NCBI RefSeq assembly: GCF_000149955.1
Contig: NW_017264845.1
Location: forward strand, 1-62,892
DNA length: 62,892 nt
Origin: Fusarium oxysporum f. sp. lycopersici 4287
Taxonomy: Eukaryota > Ascomycota > Sordariomycetes > Hypocreales > Nectriaceae
Direction of reading: 5' to 3'
Every line of letters begins with the position of its first letter. Position 1 is the first letter of the stretch. The notes beneath the pieces are model-generated. The model was not told the DNA's origin and did no database searches. It saw only the letters and a list, made by a program, of their open reading frames with translations. Made by a program: the position numbers and the translations under genes. This document shows positions 1 through 11,089 of the stretch, piece by piece.

Positions 1-541
1 GGTAGGAAGGATTGTCAATGCGAGCCTCCAGGGTTGTATTCAGCAGGGCCTGGTTATCGGGCGGTGAACTGGGGTCCAAAATGATTGAGGAAAGGCGACA
101 AGGCGAGACAAAGTGTATTCATGGGCAGGATCCCGATACTTAGCATCATCAGAAATGAAGAGGGGTAATCCAAGCGTGTCGGCCTTGTGTGTGGTCATCT
201 GAGACGTGCATGTCGTTGGCCAACCAAACACCTCCACGAATGGTCGTTAGATGCATGGACGTCGAAAGTACTTCAGCTGTTTGGTGTGCCATTGGGTGGT
301 TGTGAGGAGGACCAACAACAATTGCCAGTTGTGCTGGGAAATGAAGTCTGTTGCCGGCTGGTGAGTCCAAGTGTTGACGTTAGTTGCCACTCCTTCTCGC
401 TCTTGCTGGCCGTCTCATGCGTCACGTGTCACAGGAAACACGACACGCCATACGCGATACGCGATACGCGTGCGCCATAGCTGATAGGCAGCTCCAGCGC
501 GATGCATCTCACTAACAGGACATCCCACATTTCATGTACAT
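1..541. other. Left edge, no gene recognised
   Basis: Short open frames occur on both strands but overlap one another, lack convincing starts and show no family motif. The segment could be the edge of a gene lying outside the window. Confidence 0.5.
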
Positions 542-632
542 ATTCGCTTGCACTTATTCGCTTGCACTTATTCACTTGCACTTATTCACTTGCACTTATT
601 CACTTGCACTTATTCACTTGCACTTATTCATT
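542..632. repeat. 14-bp tandem repeat (minisatellite)
   Basis: Six head-to-tail copies of a 14-bp unit (ATTCRCTTGCACTT) run from 542 to 625, followed by a partial diverged copy. The first two copies carry G and the remaining four carry A at the fifth position, so the array has barely diverged. It lies about 100 bp beyond the 3' end of the membrane-protein gene at 724-1410. Confidence 0.9.
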
Positions 633-723
633 TGGTACGCATTGACACATGCACCATGTATCTCGCATCGTGCGCCCGCCTTTTCTGCAGGCCCAAACAC
701 GCGCAACTCCGACCACGCGATAG

Positions 724-1410
724 TTAGGCCTCGACGCTCTTGCCCATGCTCTCCCCGTCACTTTTTTCGGCCACCATACCAGCCCGCATCTTGGTAGAAC
801 ACAGCAACTGCGCAGCATCATCCAGCATCTGCTGAATGACCAAAGGCGTGCCGAATCTTGTCGTATGGAATGAGTAGATGACGACCGAGGCGCAACCCAA
901 GCAGAGCAGGACACCCAATGTGAAGGAGATGAACTTGCATCGTCCTGCAAGCCTCGCATCACCAGTCGCCAGCTCAAAAAGCAGTGACCAGGTCCAGGTC
1001 AAGTACATTGTACGAATCGAGACGCAGACAAACACCATCGCTATCCCGCCAAACGCCGCATACGTGAGCATCCTTCCTCGACTTCCATTCATTCTGGTCA
1101 CCGCAAAGACCGGCACAGCACCCCAGATCATGAAAACAAGGAGTATCGTATCAAGGATAAGGTATCCCAAGACCTCCCTTGCTTCCTTCTCCAGTCCCGA
1201 CTCAATCAGGGCCGGCCAAAGCTGGTTTTGAGTAGACCATGCCAGAAGGCTTGGTGTCGCTGGCACACCAACCAAGAAGGTCAACTGGATGACGAAGAGC
1301 ACGGATGCAAGCAAGTATCGCCCAAACCGCGACAGAGGAGTAGTGGCCTCCGGGAACGGGTCCCCGTGGACGGACCAAAAGACAAACAGTCGGTCCCGTT
1401 GGCGAGCCAT
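724..1410 (-). CDS. Four-helix integral membrane protein, unknown function
   Basis: Single-exon ORF of 228 aa starting at a true ATG (1410-1408). Four hydrophobic helices are visible at about residues 31-50, 82-104, 115-140 and 159-181. The N-terminus is soluble and the C-terminus is a polar tail of about 45 residues. The second and third helices are joined by a short Arg/Gly-rich loop. I do not recognise the family. The topology (even number of helices, both ends on the same side) resembles many small uncharacterised fungal membrane proteins. The ORF is unbroken and contains no obvious splice sites, which supports a real gene. No neighbour gives a functional clue. Confidence 0.65.
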   Translation of the reverse strand: MARQRDRLFVFWSVHGDPFPEATTPLSRFGRYLLASVLFVIQLTFLVGVPATPSLLAWSTQNQLWPALIESGLEKEAREVLGYLILDTILLVFMIWGAVPVFAVTRMNGSRGRMLTYAAFGGIAMVFVCVSIRTMYLTWTWSLLFELATGDARLAGRCKFISFTLGVLLCLGCASVVIYSFHTTRFGTPLVIQQMLDDAAQLLCSTKMRAGMVAEKSDGESMGKSVEA

Positions 1411-3331
1411 GTCAACGGCCTTGTTTATTTTTTTTTTCTTTCTTTTTTTTAGTAATAGATGGCTAGGTTGATATACCTCTTGTCTAGATATGAGAAGTTG
1501 TCAAAGTAGGCAATGGCTGTGGCTGAATGAGGATTTGAAGCCAGTTACGTGTCTGCTGTCTTGATACTCACCTCGACCGATTGTTACACCGATATTTATG
1601 CCCAAAGGCCTTGTTGCTCGACTGTGTCGGGGTCGAACCACGCAGTTGCGTAACATACCCTCATACAGCTCAAAAGTGACGCTTCATTCCATGCCAATAT
1701 GGAGCAGAAGGCGCAGCGGCTACGGAACTCCCGGGACCGTTCTTGTTTTGTGAGTGGATCTCACATTGCTTCTCGCTATGAGAGGCGACTACCTTGATGC
1801 ATCAGAGTACTGTCACAATTCTGGACGGTATAGCCCTGGCCCAGATCGGGAGGTGCTTCCCTTTAAACAAAAAATCCGTGAGCATAAGCCTGGATATGGT
1901 AAAGCTCGTGTAGCTGGTCGTTATGCATGTGGACCTCAGCGGTTGTTCTCCTGGTATGTTGATCCAATAATTAGCAAGAGAAGCTCAGGATTGTTCGTCA
2001 GCCTAATTTGAACATCATAAAGAATAAATAGCCAATGGGCCAAGTGTGGACAGTTAGGGGTTTTAAAAACGCAACAGTCCTAAAATTGCGCATGGTTTAG
2101 AATACCCTATATGAATGACATGAACCAGCTATTGGAGAACAATGACGACGCTGTCATATCATTCGAAGACCTTGCACGTGATTATGAAAGCGTAGAGGTA
2201 GTAGATATTTTAAATGGAAAGGCGCAGTCATCATTGCTGATCCTCGCGTTGGCGGGACTTCTATGGTGGATTTGCATGGTGAGCTGGAAACTGCAGTGCA
2301 AACCACGGAAATAAAAGCGGAATACGATGATTAGATTAAAGGCCGATAAGCATGGCGCTACCCACAATCTCCAGTCGCGCATCACATCCAACCACGGCGA
2401 ATGGAACCAGAACCAGACAAACGAATTAAAAACTGGCTAGTAAGCTGCGACCACTCGGACAACGAACGACAACAACCTGGCAAGAAACGAAAGCTACGTG
2501 ATCAAAACGACCATCTCCGTTCACCGGAAAAGTCGACAAGCGAGCCAGGTTCATGCAACTGATTCATGTCGATCATCAGGCTATCTACTGTCAATGACAT
2601 TGCTACCACTGCGCATCCTCTTCGGACTTTGTCGCAACTTCTTGCTGCCTGTTTGACCGTGTTTTGATAGAGCGGTTTGGAGGCAGGCTGCAATTGACAT
2701 GCGGGTTAGGTCTTTACAGGCGTGTAAAGCGACGTACTGGCCAGCAATACAGGCTTCGATAATTTCACAATCCATGCAGAACATATCTCTGTCATAAATT
2801 TGTTTCTGGGTTGTTTTATGCTTGGGATTAAGGATTGTGGTGATAATATAAATGTGTTATTTATTGGTTACCCTTGCTTTGCTGCGCCATGAACACGCCG
2901 ATTAGATAAGGGAAGAGTTTATTCAGCGAATCGCTTAAGGCTACCCTATATCTAGCAATTTTTACTCTTGCACTAGGCCAAAAGCTACTCTAAGAAAACA
3001 TCATTGGCAGAGTTAATCGTCTGGAATACGTCAGAAGCTACGGATAATGTCGTTACATAAATAGTCGCCGATCGGTTCGTATTGTAAGTGTCTGCGATAC
3101 CTGTTTTTTCTTTCTTTCTTTTCTTTATTTTATGAAGTATCGTGTAATTTCACAACACTAGCCCGAATGGTACTACGTTCTGAAGTCGCATACGTCATTC
3201 CGCTAGTCACGTGGCTTACCATTCCATCACCCATCAACACTTTCCTACCCCACTATTTACGCTAGCGTCATCCCCATGTTTTCAACATTGTCGACACGAA
3301 CGGCATCACCATTTCGGCATCGCATCAAGAT
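1411..3331. other. Gap with only a small orphan ORF
   Basis: No convincing gene. The best candidate is a 67-codon ORF at 2111-2314 (+) with a true ATG, an acidic N-terminus and one hydrophobic segment near its end. It is too short to trust. Pyrimidine-rich tracts occur near 1430-1450 and 3100-3130. Confidence 0.45.
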
Positions 3332-4264
3332 ATGGGCACCTTAATCAGAGAAAGTCAGGTCAACAAGTCAAAGTTAATATCTGACTGGTTACTAAAGATT
3401 GAAAAGCCATCCGACGACTCAATACATAAGAAAAAGCGCCACAAAGCAAGCTGCAAGGAACGATATTTCAACACCGAATATCCTTGCCAACGGATTCCTA
3501 CAACGTCAAATTCATCTCATGATAATCAACTTGTGGCAAATCCAACCCCCCAAAATCTCCAGGACGCTTCAAAACCTATGCCACGGAAACACGCCCGATC
3601 GATCACTGAGATGGTCGGTTCCGACGAAGAAGGAGACGCCATAGACGATACGCCCAAGGCGTCATCGAGAGGCTGGAGAAAGAAAGCACTGGATTTGTCC
3701 CGGGCTCAACGCCATCTCATGCCTCTTCTTCCGCAGCCTCGGGTGCTTCATCACCCATGAAACAGCCTCGATACGCAGCGACACAGGACGCTAGTTTTAC
3801 AACCGTTCCATTTGTAGACAATGTTCAACGATTACAGAGGCCAACGTGACACGGCCAGGTATCTCCATCAGCCATACAGAATGGGGGAACTTCTGCAGAC
3901 ATCCAATCGCCCTCTCGATCGAGACTACGCGTCAGGCCGAGTGGGAGAAGGCATTGCTCCAGATTGCAACCTGGCACTCGGCTCAGTGGCGAGCGCTCCA
4001 GTTTAGTACAAAGGTTGAGTCTATGAGTTCCTTGCTAGGGTTATTGTGCAAGGTCACTCTTGTTACTTTGTAGCGTCAACACTCGAAGACGGAGTATCGA
4101 CGCTCTACCATCGGATCTCTCTAGGTAGTACTGAGAGTCACTTCGATTTGTTCAAGCTCCTGAGAGCGCTACAATGCTTGGCATCGTGGATCAAGGATTC
4201 ATACTGGCCTGCTTTTCGAGCGGATATCCTGAAGCTACCAGCCACTGAACAAAAAGGACAATGA
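3332..4264 (+). pseudogene. Broken PD-(D/E)XK nuclease-like fungal protein (PDDEXK_12/DUF7924-like)
   Basis: Remnant of a fungal accessory family that I recall as PD-(D/E)XK nuclease-like, split over at least three frames. Frame one (3332-3760) gives an N-terminus with a SDWLLKI stretch, Lys/Arg-rich patches and an acidic segment typical of the linker before the fold. A Ser-rich stretch follows in another frame near 3715-3840. The core is at 3885-4010 and reads SIETTRQ, then WEKALLQIATWHSAQWRAL. The C-terminal part (4028-4264) shifts frame again and reads VIVQGHSCYFVAS, then LGSTESHFDLFKLLRALQ. The expected catalytic E-x-K appears as E-T-T, so a key lysine is lost. The frameshifts cannot be explained by plausible introns. 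The order of conserved blocks is intact, so this is one decayed gene. The family name comes from memory; the breaks are seen directly. Confidence 0.65.
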
Positions 4265-4664
4265 CACCGCCATGGTGTCTTGCTTCTCCAGCCCTTGAAC
4301 AAGAGGAATTTGACAGCTACAAACACTCTCACCATATGGATCTCTCGTCTGTTTAATCTGCGTATAACCTGCTAGACCACGTGTGCCTTCCTACTCAAGA
4401 AGATCGATGTGCTTGGTAGATCCAAATTCTTGTACGTGCTCGTGAGCTTACCCTGTTGCTAGGGGGTTCATGAAGGCTCAAAGCAACATTCTGTGACGTC
4501 GAGTGGGCATAAGCTCTGAAGAAAAGACTGAACATGGTTAAGGGTTTCAGCTAGTTTTGGCCCTTGCTGGACGTTAGCGACCTTGAAAAAGACCGATTCG
4601 GATCCTTGTTCTCGCACTCTCATACAAGCTAAAGTGAACTGTGGCAATTGGTTATCACTGGATC

Positions 4665-6379
4665 ATGAAGCGGCTGGAACAAGCCGTCCATGCACTTATA
4701 TGCATCTGTATGGCAACCGACGTCCTGGCTGTCCCCCTTCCCGTGTGGATCAAAAGAATCACCGCATCAATGGAGCTTGATGTCAGTATCCTAACCATAA
4801 CGGACTGGTACGCAATAGGGTTGACGGGCTTTCTCGTATTGCTAGCCCTGCGGCGTGCCATACGAATCATCCTCCGTTGCATATGTCCACCGGTCCTCCG
4901 CCGCCTGGGAAGAAGAATCTCCCAATGGGCGGTGAGGTGTCTGGCGTATAGAGGCCCATTCCGTCGCGGAAGTAGCGTGGACATCATCACCTGGGCTCAT
5001 ATTCTCATATTTCTCTCTTATCTTACATCCAACCTGAGCTGCATCATCATCGGTGCTGGGGACGTGGTAGAAGCCTGCTCCAGAGCGGGCAAGCTTGCAT
5101 TCATTAACCTCATAATCTTGTATATTGGTCCCTGCCTTGACTTCATCGCTTCCGTCCTGCGATTTCGGCTTCGTGTTCAGAGGCGAATACACGCCGGTGC
5201 AGGGTACGTAGTTGCCATTCTGTCCACTATCCACGCCGTAGGAGCGTTCTCCAGACACGGATTGTCTGCCATAGATCAGGGGCACAGTCTTTATGCTACT
5301 TTAGTAACGAGCTCGCTATCCGTGATAAGTTGTTTAGAGCTGACATCAAACAGGTTGCCGGTATCTTCCTAGGCTCTCTGACCTGGCAGGTCGGGGAGAC
5401 TGTGTATATGAATGGTTGGTGGTTCCAGTCCGTGTCCCTCAGTCAAAATGGTAGCTACGATTACATCCAGGTCAGAATGACGCTGAGAAAGCCAGTCAAG
5501 GTCGAGCCTGGGCAATATATTAACTTATGGATCCCGTTGGGCCCGCTATCAGGGCTACAGAGTCACACGTTCACGGTTGCCAACTGGTCGATCCGTGCCC
5601 AAACAGAACTGAAGGTATTTGTCGGGGTCAACCGCGGCCTCACCAGCAAGTTACGGGATGCAGTGAAGCGCGGCCTCAAGTCTAATATCGGTCTTTATAT
5701 GGGCCCCTACGGAGCTACAATCGCTATGAAAGGATATGAAACGATCCTGTTAGTTGCCACTGGCCTAGGTGTGGTGGCTGTTGCGCCGTATCTACAGGGG
5801 CTAGTCCATGCGACTCGTGCGCATGAAATCCGTAGCGCGCCCGTACATCTGATCTGGCATATCCCATCCTGGAGTAGGTCTCTCCTTCCTTCATTCTTTT
5901 CCTCGATTGACAGGAGTTGCAGAGCAAGCACATGCGGTTTTTGACATTATCGACTTTGCCCTCGCCCTTGACGAAGGCGATGACACGGAGGAGGGAGGCG
6001 GAAAACCGCCGCAAATATCGGGTATAAAGATTTCCATGTGCTACGAGGAGGAAAAATCCTCATTGCCCCCTAAAGTCCAGCTGTTCATCCGGGAAATGGA
6101 AAAGAAGGAGAGTGAGAAGCCAGGTAGAACCAGGATCAAAGTCTACAACCGTGACTTGCCTCTCGAGACATTGTTGATCAACGATGCAGTGATAAGCCCT
6201 GCTCAAGGCGACTCCGAGAAGCCTACCATGATCGCAGGTCAGTCTTTCATTCTAATTTGCGAGCAAGACTGAGAGTACGTACAGCCTCAGTTTCCAAAGA
6301 TATGAGGAATAAGCTCGTCAAATTTGCAGGAGAGCATTCAAGCGCGGTCGACCTCGTGTTTACAGATTATCAACCTTGA
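4665..6379 (+). CDS. FRE-type ferric reductase-like flavocytochrome lacking the second haem helix
   Basis: Four exons fit one frame: 4665-5303, 5354-5873, 5914-6237 and 6285-6379 (525 aa). The 40-50 bp introns have good donors and CTGAC/TTGAC branch points. The start is the ATG at 4665; the upstream GTG is ignored. Hydrophobic helices fill the N-terminal 220 residues. One haem-type histidine pair (H-x13-H) sits in the helix beginning RRIHAG. The FAD-binding part follows, with HTFTVANW in place of the usual HPFT motif. The NADPH-binding loop is ATGLGVVAVAPYL, and the C-terminus ends HSSAVDLVFTDYQP, as in this family. The helix that should carry the second His pair is missing: exon 2 passes from one short hydrophobic stretch directly to the FAD domain, a shortfall of roughly 60 residues. 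Electron transfer across the membrane is therefore doubtful. Such reductases act in iron uptake at the plasma membrane. The gene lies next to a DUF3723 gene. Confidence 0.75.
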
Positions 6380-6800
6380 TATAGTGGTCGTTATCACCCA
6401 TGGGGGTTCAGACAACGATGTCAGAGACAGCCACTTTGGGACGAGGGTCGCGCCTTCCTACATATTGCCGCATTGGGACATATCGTAGGTGTTGTAAAAC
6501 TAGCTTTGTATTTTCTATGGATCTTATTATAGTACTGTAGCAAAGAGAAGTATCCAACCAAACTCTATCAATCTACTATGCTGCTTGGTATCAGATATGC
6601 CCTGGTATTTACTATATCTTGTAGCCTATTTACCAGCCTTTCCATCAAAATCCCTCTATGTAACTCACTATCCATCTGTTTGTGAACAGGACAAGTTGTG
6701 TTAGTGCTCCAACCTCGTGCGGTCTGCAGGCTGTAGCCCAAAATGGATGCTTCATTCGAAATTAGCTCACTCCCGGCCACGTGTACATCTTGTGGAATGA

Positions 6801-7972
6801 TCATTTACTTACCTCTTTGACGGTTTCAAATCTGCTATGAAGTGTCCTAGTCTTAGCGGGTAGCAGACGTTCTTCATTACGTTGAGCGTGGTTCAGAGTC
6901 TCCAAACATTTGTAAAAGTCGACAGCTGCTGGATATGCCGTCCACTTTGCGTAGTCAACATGATCTCCTCGCATGTCTTTCTTCAGATAGCCATTCATGA
7001 GTTCTACCGTTATTCGCCAAAATCCGGCGAGCAAGTTATCGGTCGTCCCATAGGAACAGAAATGCTGGCCCCCTTTTGTAAAAAGGTCAGCTAGGATGCA
7101 AGACTGGTATGTAAAGGAGGTGACTGTACAAATCTTGACCTGGCCAGATGTATCCAGTAGCACGTTGGAGCAACTCAACTCTGGGTGACCTATATCGTGT
7201 TCCTCAAGGTACAAAAGACCATCCAAAATCTTCCATGTAAGCAAGAATGTGTATGAATTGGGGGCGTCATTGAGGCACGAACCTGCTTCAGAATATAGGC
7301 CAATTCTGGACCACGGACTTTACGAGACGCTGCGATCTCTGCAAGAGATACTGGCATGAATTCATACACTACGGTGAACTCACCTGGCGTAGGCATCGTA
7401 TAGACCCCGATTCCTTTGACGAACCTCCTGTTCTCAATCTTACGGACTACAGATACCTGTTCTTCACTTTCGGATCCAGACAGGGTCCAAAACAAGACAC
7501 TGCTTTGTTTCTCGTCAAGTAATAGCGGTTTCTCCTCAAAAGCCGCTGGTTTTGTCCTCGCCAACTGTACGTCCATATTTCGACCTAGTGTGATCTTGTA
7601 GCATCGCTCAAAGTGCCGCTCTAGACGGTTGGTTTTGGCTTGGTCATGCTCCAATGATGCGGTTATTCTGTTATCTTCTACATGCTTTTTAGGGTTCAGG
7701 ATAGCAGTGGGATTCTCAACTATCACTGGGAGACCGGCAAAAGCAACTCTCTTGGGAGGCTTCGAGACTTGCTGAGCCTTGGGCGGAATGTCAGGGATGC
7801 TCTTGAGAAGGGTTTTGGCTTTTTTGTCGGAGGTGCGTTCATCACCCGAGGTATCTATTTGTGGAGGAATCACTTTCGGTGATTGACTCTCAAAGTCTGC
7901 AATAACATCGCTGCCGGCAAAGAAATTTCCAAGTCGAGTGGCCCTCTTATCCGGTTGCTTCTCATTGTCCAT
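6801..7972 (-). CDS. Protein-kinase-like protein, probably a pseudokinase
   Basis: Two exons, 7972-7283 and 7229-6801, joined by a 53-bp intron in phase 0, give 372 aa. The ATG at 7972 is preferred over an upstream GTG. The N-terminal 110 residues are charged and Pro/Lys-rich. A kinase-like N-lobe follows, with the hinge segment FTVVYEFMPVSLAEI. The C-lobe reads ILDGLLYLEEHDIGH, then PELSCSNVLL and GQVKIC. The HRD catalytic loop is replaced by HPE/LS and there is no DFG, so phosphotransfer is unlikely. Such degenerate kinase-like proteins are common in accessory regions of filamentous ascomycetes. A perfect GTAAGT just before the stop (about 6809) may be a further donor, so the C-terminus is uncertain. 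It is transcribed toward the ferric reductase gene and away from the DUF3723 gene. Confidence 0.6.
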
Positions 7973-8246
7973 AGCGCTTACAGCCACGCCATACTTCAGT
8001 GGACTGAACACTGCGACAGCAGCGTATGATATATATGGACGAGTCGATAATGTCTACCGGCTAGACGTGTAATCCAAAAAGAGTCTGTCCAGGGCTCTTG
8101 GAACCACTAGAGAGCCGATTGCAACCGGATCTCTCATCTTTTGTTCCTTGCAACACTGGTGGTGACCATTTTGGCCCTTGTGCCTCGCCTTATTTGTATG
8201 TTTCCATCACCTTTTGTTACTCGCACCATGATATTTTCCATCAGCA

Positions 8247-10975
8247 ATGGATTCCCGTACCCGCAGAGACAGGCTGAGCAAAGAGAAGCAGCAGTATTTC
8301 TTAGGCATAGCAAGCATCCGGTTTGGAGCCCTAGATTTTGACTGGTGCCGGCAACGGAATCCGCTCAGTGGGAGCCCAGATCAGAAGAATGTGGCTAGTT
8401 TGGAGACCATGTTTAGGCGTGGATGTGACTGGTCCCCGGAGCAGGTCAGCCATCAGATCCCGGCCTTGATCGATCCGGCACTGCTCGAAGACAGTCTACA
8501 GAGAGCCGAGAAAAGCCTCTCCCTCGAGGACCTCAAGAAAGAAGACGGGGTATTTGCGGAACTTGATCTTGCAGATGGCAAAGTCATTTGTCTCAAAGGT
8601 GAACACCGAGTTCTGGCCTCTGACGCCACAGTCGTAAACCGGAAAAAGCGTTGGATTGTTCGTTTGTACTCCACAGGTATACAAGGCTTCCCCCAAGGAT
8701 AGATCGAGAAGACTAGAGTGTTAAACTGAAGAAACAGACCTAAGCGAAGATGCAAGAAACGACCTAGCAGATGAAAGGGCGAGCGAGAGGCAAATGACAG
8801 ATGCCGAATACTTCTACAATATCACTTTGTTCTGGTTGAAGAACGGCGATCCTGATCAAGGACCCCGGCCCAACCCATGGTACGCTCAGCTTATGCGTCA
8901 TTCCGAGGGCAAAGCGAAAGACTTGAAGCGGCTATGGTCGGGTCCGTCTTCTCAAGGAGACTTATTGAGGCGATTCCATGAGATCCCTGCCCTCTTCTGG
9001 GGAATCAGTCTCGGCAACGTAGGAAAGACAATAGCCATGCCGAGACAACAGGTAGGCGCTTCGATGATGAGGATGATGCATGCTTTTCTAAACATTGACG
9101 TATTCAGACCCGAAATCAGATTAAACGTGTGTTTGACTTCTGGGACTACATCTGCTGTCATGATGTGAGTATGAAACTGAGATTAGATATGAACACTGTC
9201 AAGGTGGTCAGTGGCAGAGCCTCAGGTGCATACGCCGGCCTCAACCTCGCCAACAGTGGCGAGATCTTGCGTAACTTCGACACCACAGAACGAGCCGCCA
9301 TCTTGTCTCGGCTCGAATTAGCCACGACGGATCGAGTTGTTCCAACGTTAGGGATTTTCTTTAGGAATACCCTATATCTACAGAGCGTTATTGATTGCCT
9401 GAGACACCTGGTTCTACGTTACCGTTAGGCGCGGGACCTATGGGACGATTTGAACAACGGATTTGAAGAGAGAGGCGATGGTCGTTGCTTGTTACAGGTA
9501 TCTGACACACGTTTCAAACTGGTCCACGTCAGTGAGATTGACCAATTCGAGATCGCACGCAGACAGCTGTGGCTTTTTGATTTACGAGAATTTCCATCCT
9601 TACCTCGTGATGTGACGTCAAAACGAGCTGAGCCCAAGAGCTGCGTGGACGAGGCCAAGCTCTTTGAGCTCGCGGTGCTTGCTCATAGGCTCGGATGCCG
9701 ATCGGACCAGATAGATCATATACGGGCCAATGCGTGCTGGAGACAATCTCCTATACAGTCCGTCTACAAACAGGATTCGAATATTGATTCAAAGCCTTAC
9801 AAGCACGGCAAACCTCATCCCGAGGACTTGAAGAGGTACAAAAGTTCGCTCTTTCTTTCGAATCTCCACAAGCCGTTCGACCCGGAAAGTCTTGAATCAT
9901 CTTTCTTCTTCATCCAGCGATCGCTCTACTTTGACATCTATCCAGATAAACCGCAAGGTATCGACGAGTTGCTGCATAGGGCGGCCGAGGTGGGCGAGTG
10001 CGAACTGATTGACGACGAATACCGGCCTAGGATACAGGGGGCCAGTGAACAATTAATACGCCAAGAGGATCAGCTATGCGCATCCATTTCCGAACTGCAG
10101 GAGAGGTATGACCAGTTACTCTCGCAGGAATCGCAGTGTCAGAGAAGAATTGACAACAAAAAACAAGAAGAGAATAAGCTCGACGAAAGCATCAGAGCCA
10201 TGAAAGCGCAGGAACAGAATCTGGAAAATCAGAAAACGCAACTCCAGACTGAACTAAATCAGGGAGAAGGGGTCAAGAAAGATTTGGGCACGGAGTACCA
10301 GGCCCTCTGTCAGAAAGTTGCAGACGAGCAACAGAAGCTCTCTGACATCAACTCCTAGAAAGAGACGGCCAATGACGATTTAAAACGCCTTGAACACCAA
10401 AAGAATAATGTTGAGCAGGTTATTAACACCTTGGAATCTCGCAGGAAGGAACTCGAATCAGAGGCCCAGGAGATGAGAAGTACAGAGGTTAGAAATGTAG
10501 TCTCCATTGCAAGAAAAGAAAAAGAAGGAACACTAATCAACCCTATTAGGAGGAGGCGGCCCTTTTTCCGATCGAAGAGGACACCCCACCGCCCACGTCC
10601 GAAACCTCAGACTTGCAAAGGATGGCATTCCCGGTGGAAATGAGGAGAAAAACAAGGGTCGTAAAGACGGAGATAGAGTTGACGGCATGGTTAGAGGTAC
10701 TTGAGCAACGAGGCTACAGTATGGTTGACCAGCATATGAAGACATTGGTGCCTCACTCATGCTTCAAAGCTTTGAAGGACGAGGAACAGGAAAAGGACAG
10801 GCTCATAATTCTCCTCAAAGAATTTCATAGCGAGTATGATTTCCTGGAGGAGGGTTGTCTCCAGTGGGCAAAGAAAAGGGCAAGAGTAGAGTATATTTTC
10901 CGGGATGCCGATGAGATAAGGGAAAAGAAGAGGACAAGGGTAAATCAAACTGATGATGTTGATGATATTCTTTAA
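8247..10975 (+). pseudogene. DUF3723 protein gene with two in-frame TAG codons
   Basis: Exons 8247-8676, 8738-9051, 9108-10487 and 10550-10975 join in frame with good splice sites. The product matches my memory of fungal DUF3723 across its length. Near the start are IRFGALDFDW and KNVASLETMFRRGCDW. Then come GKVICLKGEHRVLASD, DAEYFYNITLFW, KDLKRLW and IPALFWGISLGNVGK. Further on are RRQLWLFDLREFP and LAHRLGC, followed by a long Gln/Glu coiled coil (about 10060-10490) and an acidic tail. The frame is interrupted by TAG at 9426-9428 and at 10356-10358, yet it continues with conserved sequence after each. Both stops could derive from CAG by one C-to-T change in a CpA context. No intron removes either one. 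DUF3723 genes of unknown function are recurrent accessory genes of Starship elements. Read-through cannot be excluded, but loss of function is the simpler reading. Confidence 0.8.
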
Positions 10976-11089
10976 TCGTATGCAATATCTCTGACGAGAT
11001 AGATCAAGGTTACGCAATCAAACTGTTTAAGCGGGGTAGACCTGGAATATATGTGCTTGAACATTCAGTGCGATAGTCAGCGTGCATTG

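Noticed and set aside
534..797. 87-aa frame over the 14-bp repeat
   Set aside because: Its first third is the repeat translated, and the rest is the antisense of the membrane-protein gene's 3' end.
1620..1690. B-box-like GGTTCGACCCC on the minus strand near 1640
   Set aside because: No A box or cloverleaf upstream on that strand; probably chance.
9165..9203. A 39-bp intron in the DUF3723 gene (GTGAGT at 9165)
   Set aside because: The unspliced frame is open and matches the family through this stretch, and 39 bp would be unusually short.
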